A stretch of 7,519 nt of DNA from a bacterium (GCA_030596585.1 JAUVJM010000069.1:1-7519), one strand, 5' to 3'; positions 1-5,865 are shown, counted from the first letter of the stretch. The notes: generated by a model from the sequence alone, not told the origin. A program made the numbers and translations.

Positions 1-85
1 AATTTTAATTGGAAATTCAATCAACATATACTCACCAACGATAATACAATTGGCAATAACCTGAAATCGCACTCAAAGTGTCAAA

Positions 86-104
86 GTTGTGTGAAAAACA
101 CAAC
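86..104. repeat. Perfect inverted repeat / small hairpin upstream of plsY
   Basis: GTTGTGT (86-92) and ACACAAC (98-104) are perfect 7-bp complements around a 5-nt GAAAA spacer. No T-run follows on either strand, so an intrinsic terminator is unlikely. It lies about 23 bp upstream of the plsY -35 hexamer, so a regulator-binding site is possible. No protein family can be assigned to it. Seven base pairs in A+T-rich DNA can also arise by chance. Confidence 0.35.
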
Positions 105-110
105 GCAAAA

Positions 111-130
111 TCAAACAATTTCCTGTTTGA
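111..130. promoter_or_regulatory. Candidate operator: 20-bp palindrome overlapping the plsY -35 box
   Basis: TCAAACA (111-117), a 6-bp spacer and TGTTTGA (124-130) form a perfect 7+7 bp inverted repeat. Its right half runs into the TTGACA -35 hexamer (127-132), so a bound protein would block RNA polymerase. The same half-site TGTTTGA occurs again at 157-163, over the predicted transcription start, 33 bp (about three helical turns) downstream. The arrangement resembles a repressor operator with an auxiliary half-site. The regulator is unknown. The symmetry is seen directly; the function is inferred. Confidence 0.5.
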
Positions 131-155
131 CATGCTTAAAGTATATTGATATAGT
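127..155 (+). promoter_or_regulatory. Sigma-70-type promoter for plsY-gpsA
   Basis: A perfect -35 hexamer TTGACA (127-132) is followed after exactly 17 bp by TATAGT (150-155), one mismatch from the -10 consensus TATAAT. The expected start of transcription, about 7 nt past the -10 box, is near 162-163, only 2-3 nt before the plsY ATG at 165. The promoter would therefore give a leaderless or nearly leaderless mRNA, consistent with the lack of any Shine-Dalgarno sequence before plsY. The A+T-rich DNA upstream could act as an UP-like element, but this is not certain. Confidence 0.75.
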
Positions 156-164
156 TTGTTTGAT

Positions 165-782
165 ATGGCTATAGCTTTGGTTTTTTTAACCAGTTACCTC
201 GTGGGGTCGTTTCCCACAAGTTATGTGCTTGGGAAAGCCCTCAAAGGTGTTGACATCCGTGATTTTGGGAGCGGAAATGTGGGGGCGACGAATACCTTCC
301 GGGCACTCGGGCCGGGACTGGGGATTCTGGTGCTCCTGGTTGACATAGCAAAAGGGCTAATACCGGTTTCCCTGATTACTCCCTGTATTGCGAGCCATTT
401 CCCTGCTGTGGGCATGGACATCGCATCGCTTAAGATTCTTTCGGGAATATCGGCGATTGCAGGACATAACTGGACTGTGTTTTTGCGTTTCCGCGGAGGA
501 AAAGGTGTGGCGACGAGTGTAGGGGTTCTTCTCGGAATAGCGCCTAAAGCTCTTGGCTTGTCTGCTGTTGTCTGGCTTATAGTTGCCGGCTCAAGCAGAT
601 ACGTTTCACTCGCTTCCATTGTCTCGGCAGTCAGCCTGCCGGTTTTCATGTGGTTGTCGGGGCAGGATAGGGCAACGTTTGTGTTTGGAGCGGCAATAGC
701 GATATTGATAATAGCGAGGCACCATGCTAATATTCTAAGGCTGATTCGGGGCAAAGAAAACAGAATAGGAGGACTTCGCTGA
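165..782 (+). CDS. plsY: Glycerol-3-phosphate acyltransferase PlsY
   Basis: PlsY is an integral inner-membrane enzyme that transfers an acyl chain from acyl-phosphate (made by PlsX) to the 1-position of glycerol 3-phosphate, giving lysophosphatidic acid. The 205-residue product has the usual family length, several hydrophobic segments, and the three conserved PlsY blocks. These are GSGNVGATN (about 35-43), GHN...RGGKGVATS (about 100-118), and the C-terminal HHANI...GKENRIG (about 186-202). I chose the ATG at 165 over the in-frame TTG at 156, because the TTG lies upstream of the transcription start predicted from the promoter at 127-155. No Shine-Dalgarno sequence is present, which fits leaderless initiation. 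The stop is 1 nt before gpsA, which uses the product's substrate pathway, so the two form an operon. Confidence 0.96.
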   Translation: MAIALVFLTSYLVGSFPTSYVLGKALKGVDIRDFGSGNVGATNTFRALGPGLGILVLLVDIAKGLIPVSLITPCIASHFPAVGMDIASLKILSGISAIAGHNWTVFLRFRGGKGVATSVGVLLGIAPKALGLSAVVWLIVAGSSRYVSLASIVSAVSLPVFMWLSGQDRATFVFGAAIAILIIARHHANILRLIRGKENRIGGLR

Positions 783-783
783 A

Positions 784-1791
784 ATGAACGTGGCTGTTCT
801 CGGGGCAGGGAGCTGGGGAACCACGCTGGCAGTTCATCTTGCTAATAAGGGCGAGAGCGTAAGGCTGTGGGAGGTTTCTCAGGAGCTGGCACAGGCTCTC
901 ATCCGGCAGGGTGAGAACGTGAAGTTTCTTCCCTCAATCCGGATTCCTGAATCGATCTCTATAAGTTCTTCTCTTGATGAGGTAATCGGAGAGACAGAAG
1001 TAATTGTAATTGCCGTTCCCTCACACGTCATGCGTGAGGTTGTGAAGAAAGTTGCCGGTATCAGGCTCGGGGTCAGTGTTATTAGTGTCGTGAAGGGCAT
1101 TGAAGACGGTTCCCTGATGCGGATGTCGGAGGTTATCAGGGAAGAATTGCCGGAGAGCAAAATCTGCGTTCTTTCCGGCCCGAGTCATGCCGAAGAGGTT
1201 AGCAGGGGAATCCCGACTACCGTGGTTGTTTCTTCGCGGGACAGCGGCATGGCAGGAAACGTACAAAAATTGTTTATGACGGAGAACTTCCGTGTATATA
1301 CAAATCCGGATTTGGTTGGAGTAGAGCTGGGCGGTGCGTTGAAGAATATTATTGCTATTGCGGCAGGGATTTCCGACGGTCTTGGGTTCGGAGACAACAC
1401 CAAAGCTGCTCTTCTAACGAGGGGGCTTGCTGAGATTACTCGTCTTGGTGTGGCTATGGGGGCAAACGCAGGAACTTTTTCCGGTCTATCGGGCATGGGC
1501 GATTTGATTACCACCTGTGCAAGTCCTTACAGCAGAAACAGAAAACTCGGAGAACTGGTTGCCCGGGGCAGGGCTGCTGATAAGGCGTTGTCCGAGGTGG
1601 GACAGGTTGCGGAAGGATTTCGGACTACCGGATGTGCCCATAAGCTGGCGGGCATTCATAAGGTTGATGTTCCGATAACCGAGCAGGTCCACGCTGTACT
1701 TTTTAACGGAAAGGATGCCCGCAGTGCTGCTTCCGATTTAATGCTCAGGGCTCCGCGCGCAGAGCTTGAGGAGGATTTCCTCTGTGGTTGA
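784..1791 (+). CDS. gpsA: Glycerol-3-phosphate dehydrogenase [NAD(P)+] GpsA
   Basis: GpsA is a cytosolic enzyme that reduces dihydroxyacetone phosphate to sn-glycerol 3-phosphate, the backbone for PlsY in the gene just upstream. The 335-residue protein is full length. It opens with a Rossmann motif GAGSWG (7-12), then has KGIE with Lys104, SGPSHAEEV (131-139), and ELGGALKN with Lys187, the conserved catalytic lysine of the family. GFGDNTKAALLTRG (201-214), GLSGMGDL (234-241) and SRNRKLG (250-256) also match the family. A strong Shine-Dalgarno AGGAGG (767-772) inside the end of plsY is 11 nt before the ATG. No key residue appears to be missing. Its end overlaps the downstream MerR-type gene by 8 bp. 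Confidence 0.98.
   Translation: MNVAVLGAGSWGTTLAVHLANKGESVRLWEVSQELAQALIRQGENVKFLPSIRIPESISISSSLDEVIGETEVIVIAVPSHVMREVVKKVAGIRLGVSVISVVKGIEDGSLMRMSEVIREELPESKICVLSGPSHAEEVSRGIPTTVVVSSRDSGMAGNVQKLFMTENFRVYTNPDLVGVELGGALKNIIAIAAGISDGLGFGDNTKAALLTRGLAEITRLGVAMGANAGTFSGLSGMGDLITTCASPYSRNRKLGELVARGRAADKALSEVGQVAEGFRTTGCAHKLAGIHKVDVPITEQVHAVLFNGKDARSAASDLMLRAPRAELEEDFLCG
1769..1774 (+). promoter_or_regulatory. Ribosome binding site deciding the merR-type start
   Basis: AGGAGG lies inside the 3' end of gpsA, 9 nt before a GTG at 1784. An alternative in-frame TTG at 1766 sits upstream of this site and would leave it unused. The spacing strongly favours the GTG, giving an 8-bp overlap with gpsA and likely translational coupling. 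Confidence 0.8.
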
Positions 1792-2110
1792 GAAGAAGTT
1801 CCGTTCTACAACTGAGGTGAGCAAAACAACTGGGATTGAGCCGCACGTTTTGCGTTACTGGGAAACTGAGTTTCCTTCCTTGCGTCCTAGCAAGAACAGG
1901 GCGGGGAAAAGAGATTATGAGAAGAAAGACATTGAACTCATTTTTAAGATAAAGGAGCTTCTGTACGAGGAATTGTATACGATTGCCGGAGCAAAGAAGA
2001 GATTGCAGGGAAAAGCGAACAAAACTTCCGGCAGAGAGACGCTGAAGTTTACACTTTCCGGAATCAAGAGGGAGCTTGTCTCCATTCTTGAATTGCTTGA
2101 GAGTGATTAG
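1784..2110 (+). CDS. Short MerR-family transcriptional regulator
   Basis: The gene encodes a 108-residue DNA-binding protein starting at GTG 1784. The N-terminal half is a clear MerR winged helix-turn-helix: a helix-turn-helix (TTEVSKTTGIEPHVLRYWE), then the wing (PSLRPSKNRAGKRDYEKKD) and the next helix pair ending in IAGAKKRL. The rest is about 35 residues that could form a short dimerisation helix. No effector-binding domain or metal-binding cysteines are present, so it is not a classical MerR metal or drug sensor. Short proteins of this style occur in Desulfobacterota-like genomes near proline tRNA genes, from memory. Here too a tRNA-Pro follows 32 nt downstream. The target is unknown; autoregulation or control of the plsY-gpsA operon is a guess. 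Confidence 0.9.
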   Translation: MVEKKFRSTTEVSKTTGIEPHVLRYWETEFPSLRPSKNRAGKRDYEKKDIELIFKIKELLYEELYTIAGAKKRLQGKANKTSGRETLKFTLSGIKRELVSILELLESD

Positions 2111-2142
2111 GCACTGCCAGAGTGTATTCTAACGATAAGGGT

Positions 2143-2221
<79 letters not shown>

Positions 2222-2232
2222 AATTTTGTTGT

Positions 2233-2248
2233 CGGCGATTTTTCGCCG
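2233..2248 (+). terminator. Hairpin 3' of tRNA-Pro(GGG), possible weak terminator
   Basis: CGGCGA (2233-2238), a TTTT loop and TCGCCG (2243-2248) form a perfect 6-bp GC-rich stem 11 nt after the tRNA CCA end. It is not followed directly by a T-run (the next bases are CATAATCATG, then TTTTCTT at 2259-2265), so it is a poor intrinsic terminator. It may instead mark a processing boundary or a Rho-assisted end of the tRNA transcript. Confidence 0.4.
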
Positions 2249-2267
2249 CATAATCATGTTTTCTTAG

Positions 2268-2412
2268 AGGGTAACCGTTGAGCCGTCATAAGTGGCAACT
2301 GCTCATGTAGTTGCAAAGTTTACTTTGCTTTTTGGCAGAGCAAGCCCCTCCACAAAGCGTCGGCGGGCAAGTCTGCAACTACAATTACTTCTGACGGCTT
2401 AATGGTTACTTT
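2268..2412. repeat. Long imperfect palindromic element (~145 bp, ~26-bp arms)
   Basis: The arm at 2271-2293 matches the reverse complement of 2387-2409 at 20 of 23 positions. Two of the three differences would be G-U pairs in RNA, leaving a single true mismatch. Three further pairs (2268-2270 with 2410-2412) extend the stem if G-U is allowed. Nested inside is a perfect 10-bp stem, TGTAGTTGCA (2306-2315) with TGCAACTACA (2374-2383). No open reading frame of note fills it. It starts 46 nt after tRNA-Pro(GGG) and ends 9 nt before the next start codon. It could be a MITE-like or other repetitive mobile element, or a structured leader RNA for the downstream acyltransferase gene. The structure is certain; its role is not known. 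Confidence 0.8.
2313..2333 (+). terminator. Terminator-like hairpin inside the palindromic element
   Basis: GCAAAG (2313-2318), TTTA and CTTTGC (2323-2328) form a perfect 6-bp stem directly followed by TTTTT (2329-2333), the shape of an intrinsic terminator. The stem is A+T-rich and weak. Its first bases (2313-2315) are also part of the 10-bp inner stem of the large element, so the two folds compete. It may be an attenuator or simply part of the repeat's internal structure. Confidence 0.35.
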
Positions 2413-2421
2413 AGGATAAGC

Positions 2422-3312
2422 GTGTGTCTTCGTGTCAGCGGGGTATTGATACCGGTGGTTGAATATTTTCTATACAGACTTGCAGGGTTTATTGTTCTGG
2501 TTGTTCCTCTCAGGGTTGCTTACTGGATAGCGGGCGGAATAGCCGGGCTGAGTTTTTATTTCTGGCGGGGACCTCGAGAGATTCTCAAGGAGAATCTCAG
2601 GAATGTTTTCGGGGATTGGTCTGAAGAAAGAATTTCGGAGTGTGCGCGGGCAAATTTTGCGCAGTTCGGGAAGTTCATTGCGGACTTCTTTTATATTGGC
2701 AAACTCAACAGCGGAAACATCGGCGAATTTGTGGAGGTGGAAAACAGGGAATATGTTGACAGGGTTGTGGCCCGGAAGAAGGGAGTCCTTGCCGTGGGAG
2801 CGCATATAGGGAATTGGGATCTGGGAGCGGTGACTATGGCGTTACTCGGGTATCCTCTGAGTGCAGTTGTCCTGGGTCATCAGGATGCGAAGGTTGATGC
2901 AATATTTGTGGGACAAAGAGCAAGGAAGGGAGTAAAGGGAATACCTGTGGGGAAAGCGGGAAGAGAGTCCTACAGGACACTTCTCAGAGGAGGGATGGTG
3001 GCGATACTTGGTGACAGAGATGTCACTTCACGGGGCACAAAGGTCCCGTTTTTCGGGAAGCCGGCACTTATCCCCCGCGGTCTGCCGGTTCTTGCTGTCA
3101 GGACCGGAGCGAGTATTCTTCCCTGTATGATGTTAAGACAGAAGAACGGGCGATTCAGGTTTTTCTTTGAAAAGCCATTTCGTGCCGACCTTTCCAGAAA
3201 TGCGGATGAGAGCGAGAGAGACGTTCTGGAGAGATGGATAAAGATTCTCGAGAAATATATTGTGCTTTATCCTGAACAATGGTTCATGTATCATAGAGTG
3301 TGGGAAGATTAG
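2422..3312 (+). CDS. LpxL/HtrB-family lipid A (lysophospholipid-type) acyltransferase
   Basis: The family transfers a fatty acyl chain onto lipid A precursors at the inner membrane. The 296-residue length is typical. An N-terminal hydrophobic segment (about 15-48) anchors the protein. The catalytic HX4D/E motif is present as HIGNWD (His128, Asp133). Further family signatures are GDRD (197-200), PFFGKPALIPRG (209-220) and the C-terminal PEQWFMYHRVW (284-294). The GTG at 2422 has a weak AGGA (2413-2416) 5 nt upstream, immediately after the palindromic element. A GTG at 2455, giving a product that starts MVEYFLYRL, is an equally plausible start and matches the usual family N-terminus. The acyl donor and exact acceptor cannot be told from sequence. 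The glycosyltransferase gene follows 16 nt later. Confidence 0.93.
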   Translation: MCLRVSGVLIPVVEYFLYRLAGFIVLVVPLRVAYWIAGGIAGLSFYFWRGPREILKENLRNVFGDWSEERISECARANFAQFGKFIADFFYIGKLNSGNIGEFVEVENREYVDRVVARKKGVLAVGAHIGNWDLGAVTMALLGYPLSAVVLGHQDAKVDAIFVGQRARKGVKGIPVGKAGRESYRTLLRGGMVAILGDRDVTSRGTKVPFFGKPALIPRGLPVLAVRTGASILPCMMLRQKNGRFRFFFEKPFRADLSRNADESERDVLERWIKILEKYIVLYPEQWFMYHRVWED

Positions 3313-3327
3313 TGAATAGTGAATAGT
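3310..3327 (+). repeat. Heptamer tandem repeat TAGTGAA (~2.6 copies)
   Basis: TAGTGAA is repeated at 3310-3316 and 3317-3323, followed by TAGT. The first copy contains the stop codon of the acyltransferase gene, and the array fills nearly the whole gap to the glycosyltransferase ATG at 3329. Slippage would not change either protein but would change the spacing upstream of the ATG, where no good Shine-Dalgarno sequence is present. Confidence 0.6.
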
Positions 3328-3328
3328 T

Positions 3329-4003
3329 ATGAAAGTGTGTGTGGTGATCCCTGCCCTCAACGAGGGTAAAACTATCGGTAAGCTGGTAGAGAGACTTCTT
3401 TCTTGCGCGGATAGAGTTGTTGTCGTTGATGATGGCTCAACCGATGATACTTCCGGACAGGCAGAGAAAGCCGGCGCTGTTGTCCTCAGGCATGATAGGA
3501 ATTGCGGCAAGGGAGCTTCGCTCAGAACAGGTTTTGATTATGCCCTCAGGGCGGGCTGTGAACAGATAATAACGATGGATGCCGATGGGCAGCATGACTG
3601 GGAAGAGCTGCCTCTCTTTGTTAGCGAAGCTGAGAGAAGCGGGGCCGATATTATTCTCGGAACGCGTATGGGGTCTCGAGAAGGGATGCCGTTCATAAGG
3701 CTTGCTACGAACGTTGTTACGTCGCTGATTGTCTCGATTCTCTCGCGTCAGAAGATAACTGACAGCCAGACAGGCTATCGCCTGATAAAAAGAGAGGTTC
3801 TGGAAAAAGTTGCTCTGGTAACGTCGAACTATGAAACGGAGTCGGAGATTTTGATAAAGGCGGGCAGGAAAGGATTCAAAGTTAGTGAGGTTCCTATCAG
3901 GACAATTTATAGCGGAGAGTTTAGTAACATAAACAGGTTCACCGATACATTGAGGTTTATAAAACTGGTTATCAGAATTGCCGTGTCGTTCAGGGTTTGT
4001 TAA
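3329..4003 (+). CDS. Family 2 glycosyltransferase (dolichyl-/polyprenyl-phosphate sugar synthase-like)
   Basis: GT2 (GT-A fold) enzymes of this type move a sugar from a nucleotide sugar to a polyprenyl phosphate or other lipid carrier on the cytoplasmic side of the membrane. The 224-residue protein begins with VVIPALNEGKTI. It has the nucleotide-binding VVVDDGSTDDT (31-41), GKGASLRTGF (60-69), the metal-binding DADGQH (84-89), DSQTGYRL (145-152) and VPIRTIY (188-194), in DPM1-like order. There is no C-terminal pair of transmembrane helices; only the last ~18 residues are hydrophobic, suggesting peripheral membrane contact. The start has no clear Shine-Dalgarno sequence and follows the heptamer repeat. 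Its neighbours, a lipid A-type acyltransferase and a membrane protein, fit envelope glycolipid assembly. The donor sugar is unknown. Confidence 0.93.
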   Translation: MKVCVVIPALNEGKTIGKLVERLLSCADRVVVVDDGSTDDTSGQAEKAGAVVLRHDRNCGKGASLRTGFDYALRAGCEQIITMDADGQHDWEELPLFVSEAERSGADIILGTRMGSREGMPFIRLATNVVTSLIVSILSRQKITDSQTGYRLIKREVLEKVALVTSNYETESEILIKAGRKGFKVSEVPIRTIYSGEFSNINRFTDTLRFIKLVIRIAVSFRVC

Positions 4004-4014
4004 AGTCCTTAGCC

Positions 4015-4674
4015 ATGGATAGAGAGCATCGTTTTGAAGAAGAAAGAAGTAGAATGGTGGAGACGCAGTTACTGCCGCGTGGAATTACTGATGAGAGTGT
4101 ACTGCTGGCAATGAAAAAAGTTCCGCGGCACAGGTTTGTTCCGGCGGATTTGATGGAATTTGCGTATGAAGACAGACCTCTCCCCATCGGGGAAGGTCAG
4201 ACTATATCCCAGCCTTATATTGTAGCGTTAATGACGCAGTGTCTTGAATTGAAAGAAGACGAAAGCGTTCTTGAAATTGGCTCCGGTTCGGGCTACCAGA
4301 CGGCAATACTTGCTGAGCTTGCCCGGCAGGTTTACACAGTAGAGAGGATTGAAGAGCTGCGCAATCGAAGCAGTGAGATTCTCAATACGCTCGGCTATGT
4401 GAATGTGAATCTGAAGGCGGGGGATGGTTCGGAAGGGTGGCCCGAGTTTGCTCCTTATGACGGGATTATGGTTACGGCAGGCTCCCCTGAAATTCCGGAG
4501 GTTCTGGCGGAACAGGTCAATGAGGGAGGACGGCTCGTTATACCGGTTGGCGGATATTATTCACAGGAGCTTGCGGTAATGCATAAGATACACGGGAATC
4601 TTGAAAGAAAAAACGTCTGCGGGTGCGTTTTTGTTCCTCTTATCGGTAAATACGGTTGGGAGAGAGGAAAATGA
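4015..4674 (+). CDS. pcm: Protein-L-isoaspartate O-methyltransferase
   Basis: This SAM-dependent repair enzyme methylates isoaspartyl residues formed in damaged proteins so that they can return to normal aspartate. From the ATG at 4015 the product is 219 residues, the usual size. Signatures are PRHRFVP (37-43), PLPIGEGQTISQP (55-67, including the conserved Ser65), and the SAM motif I VLEIGSGSGYQTA (85-97). GDGSEGW (136-142), GGRLVIPVG (171-179) and the terminal FVPLIGKYGW (206-215) also match. A TTG at 3997 would extend the protein into the glycosyltransferase gene but has no properly spaced ribosome site, so the ATG 11 nt after that gene's stop is preferred. Its stop overlaps the next ATG by 4 bp (ATGA). 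Confidence 0.97.
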   Translation: MDREHRFEEERSRMVETQLLPRGITDESVLLAMKKVPRHRFVPADLMEFAYEDRPLPIGEGQTISQPYIVALMTQCLELKEDESVLEIGSGSGYQTAILAELARQVYTVERIEELRNRSSEILNTLGYVNVNLKAGDGSEGWPEFAPYDGIMVTAGSPEIPEVLAEQVNEGGRLVIPVGGYYSQELAVMHKIHGNLERKNVCGCVFVPLIGKYGWERGK

Positions 4675-5138
4675 TAGACTTGTCTGTTGAATTGAAGGTG
4701 TTTTTGCTGGCGGCGGCTCCGGTGTCGGAGTTAAGAGGAGCTATTCCTCTGGGCATAGTCAAGGGTATGCCTGTTCTCAAGACGTATCTCCTTGCTGTGG
4801 CGGGAAACCTTGTGCCGGTTATTCCCTTATTGCTTTTTCTGGAACCGGTGTCGAAGCGATTGCAGAAATTTAAACTCATGTCCCGTTTTTTTGAGTGGCT
4901 CTACGGCCGGACCCGAAAACGAGCAGAGATAGTCCAGAAATACGAAGCTCTGGGGTTGGCTCTTTTTGTTGCGATTCCGCTCCCTATTACGGGGGCATGG
5001 ACAGGTTGTGTGGCGGCATCGCTTTTCCGTATCAAGTTCCGCTATGCATTTCCTGCAATAATTTGCGGCGTATTGCTGGCGGGTGTTGTGGTGACTTTGC
5101 TGTCACTCGGCGGCAGACAAATCGGGCACTTGTTTTAA
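4671..5138 (+). CDS. COG2426/PF06695 small membrane protein ('small multidrug export' family, DedA/VTT-related)
   Basis: The 155-residue protein is largely hydrophobic, with membrane segments around 8-30, 35-58, 93-118 and 126-147. It carries the family signatures SELRGAIPLG (19-28) and AIPLPITGAWTG (101-112). Both are proline/glycine-rich stretches of the kind predicted to form re-entrant loops. The family is commonly labelled small multidrug exporter, but published structure predictions group PF06695 with the DedA/VTT proteins, several of which move lipids across membranes. The ATG at 4671 overlaps the pcm stop by 4 bp, with purine-rich GGGAGAGAGG upstream (4658-4667), so translation is coupled. 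Position at the end of an envelope-lipid gene run makes a lipid-related role reasonable, though not shown. Confidence 0.88.
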   Translation: MIDLSVELKVFLLAAAPVSELRGAIPLGIVKGMPVLKTYLLAVAGNLVPVIPLLLFLEPVSKRLQKFKLMSRFFEWLYGRTRKRAEIVQKYEALGLALFVAIPLPITGAWTGCVAASLFRIKFRYAFPAIICGVLLAGVVVTLLSLGGRQIGHLF

Positions 5139-5187
5139 CTTGTCATCACACGCACGACGCAGTACGCACAGGGAGGAATAAGCTCGT

Positions 5188-5865
5188 ATGAAGTTAGAAG
5201 AAAAGAATAAATGTCGCCAATTACGATGCGAGGGACTTTCAATAAAACAAATTGCTGTAATGGTGGGTGTGTCCAAAAGTTCCGTGAGTGGTTGGGTGCG
5301 TGATATAGAATTATCCGAAGACGTGTTGGCAAATATTGAAAACCAGCGGCGGTTGGGCAGAGAGCGAAGCCGTAAGACCCGGCTTTCTAACATTGCCAAG
5401 CGAAACGTAGCGTTGTCTATCAAGTGCAGAGAGGAGATATTGCCTTTCTCCAAGAGAGATTTGTGGATTGCTGGCTTGATGCTTTATGCTGGTGAAGGAA
5501 GGAAAAACTCCGCCGTTTCAAGTCAGCGTGTCGAGATGGTTAATTCTGACCCAGCTATTTTGAGGGTTTTTCTCAATTTCCTCATGCAGGTTTGCTCTGT
5601 ACCCTCAGAGAAGGTTACGGTTCGTTTATTTCTTTACGAAGATATTGATCCGACTGAGGCACATGAATTTTGGTCAAAGGAGTTGAATGTCCCTATGCCT
5701 CAATTTCGGAGACCGTTCATAAAGCAAAGCTGTAGTGATTCTCCATACCGTCGTCGGTCGGATTACGGTACAGCTCATGTTGAATTGTACGATGTTAAGA
5801 TATATAGGAAAATAATGGGTTGGTTGCAGGCTGCATATGAATCTAACGGTTTGGAATCTTTGTGA
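5188..5865 (+). CDS. HTH + LAGLIDADG-like domain protein, possible free-standing homing-type protein
   Basis: The 225-residue protein has an N-terminal helix-turn-helix of resolvase/transposase style (about 8-39, with GLSIKQIAVMVGVSKSSVSG). A basic linker follows (53-75). The C-terminal domain contains a single LAGLIDADG-like motif, IAGLMLYAGEG (94-104), then VEMVNSDPAILRVFLNFLMQ (115-134) and an HVELYDVKIYRKIMGWL stretch (197-213), as in LAGLIDADG/WhiA-like folds. Glu103 sits where the catalytic acid would be. Similar proteins are common, uncharacterised, in candidate-phylum genomes, from memory. A single motif implies a homodimer if it is a nuclease; a transcription regulator is the main alternative. 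The Shine-Dalgarno GGGAGG (5171-5176) is 11 nt upstream. The stop lies 3 nt before tRNA-Pro(CGG). Confidence 0.85.
   Translation: MKLEEKNKCRQLRCEGLSIKQIAVMVGVSKSSVSGWVRDIELSEDVLANIENQRRLGRERSRKTRLSNIAKRNVALSIKCREEILPFSKRDLWIAGLMLYAGEGRKNSAVSSQRVEMVNSDPAILRVFLNFLMQVCSVPSEKVTVRLFLYEDIDPTEAHEFWSKELNVPMPQFRRPFIKQSCSDSPYRRRSDYGTAHVELYDVKIYRKIMGWLQAAYESNGLESL

Noticed and set aside
221..754. Long open frame on the - strand opposite plsY (177 codons)
   Set aside because: It is fully antisense to an unmistakable plsY, has no family motif or ribosome site, and its composition mirrors the + strand codons.
2268..2412. Integron attC site
   Set aside because: The palindrome size is suitable, but the arms lack the required RYYYAAC and GTTRRRY core sites at the ends, and no integrase or cassette array is present.
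2222..2421. T-box or known riboswitch leader for the acyltransferase gene
   Set aside because: No conserved T-box sequence or recognisable riboswitch core was seen; the only structure is the nested palindrome.
3997..4014. TTG start for pcm overlapping the glycosyltransferase gene
   Set aside because: The only purine-rich run (AGGG, 3992-3995) is too close to this TTG to act as a ribosome site, and the ATG at 4015 gives the normal family N-terminus.
4895..5191. Second + strand open frame overlapping the COG2426 gene
   Set aside because: It is out of frame with a gene that shows clear family motifs; its product is Cys/Arg-rich with no recognisable domain and no Shine-Dalgarno sequence.
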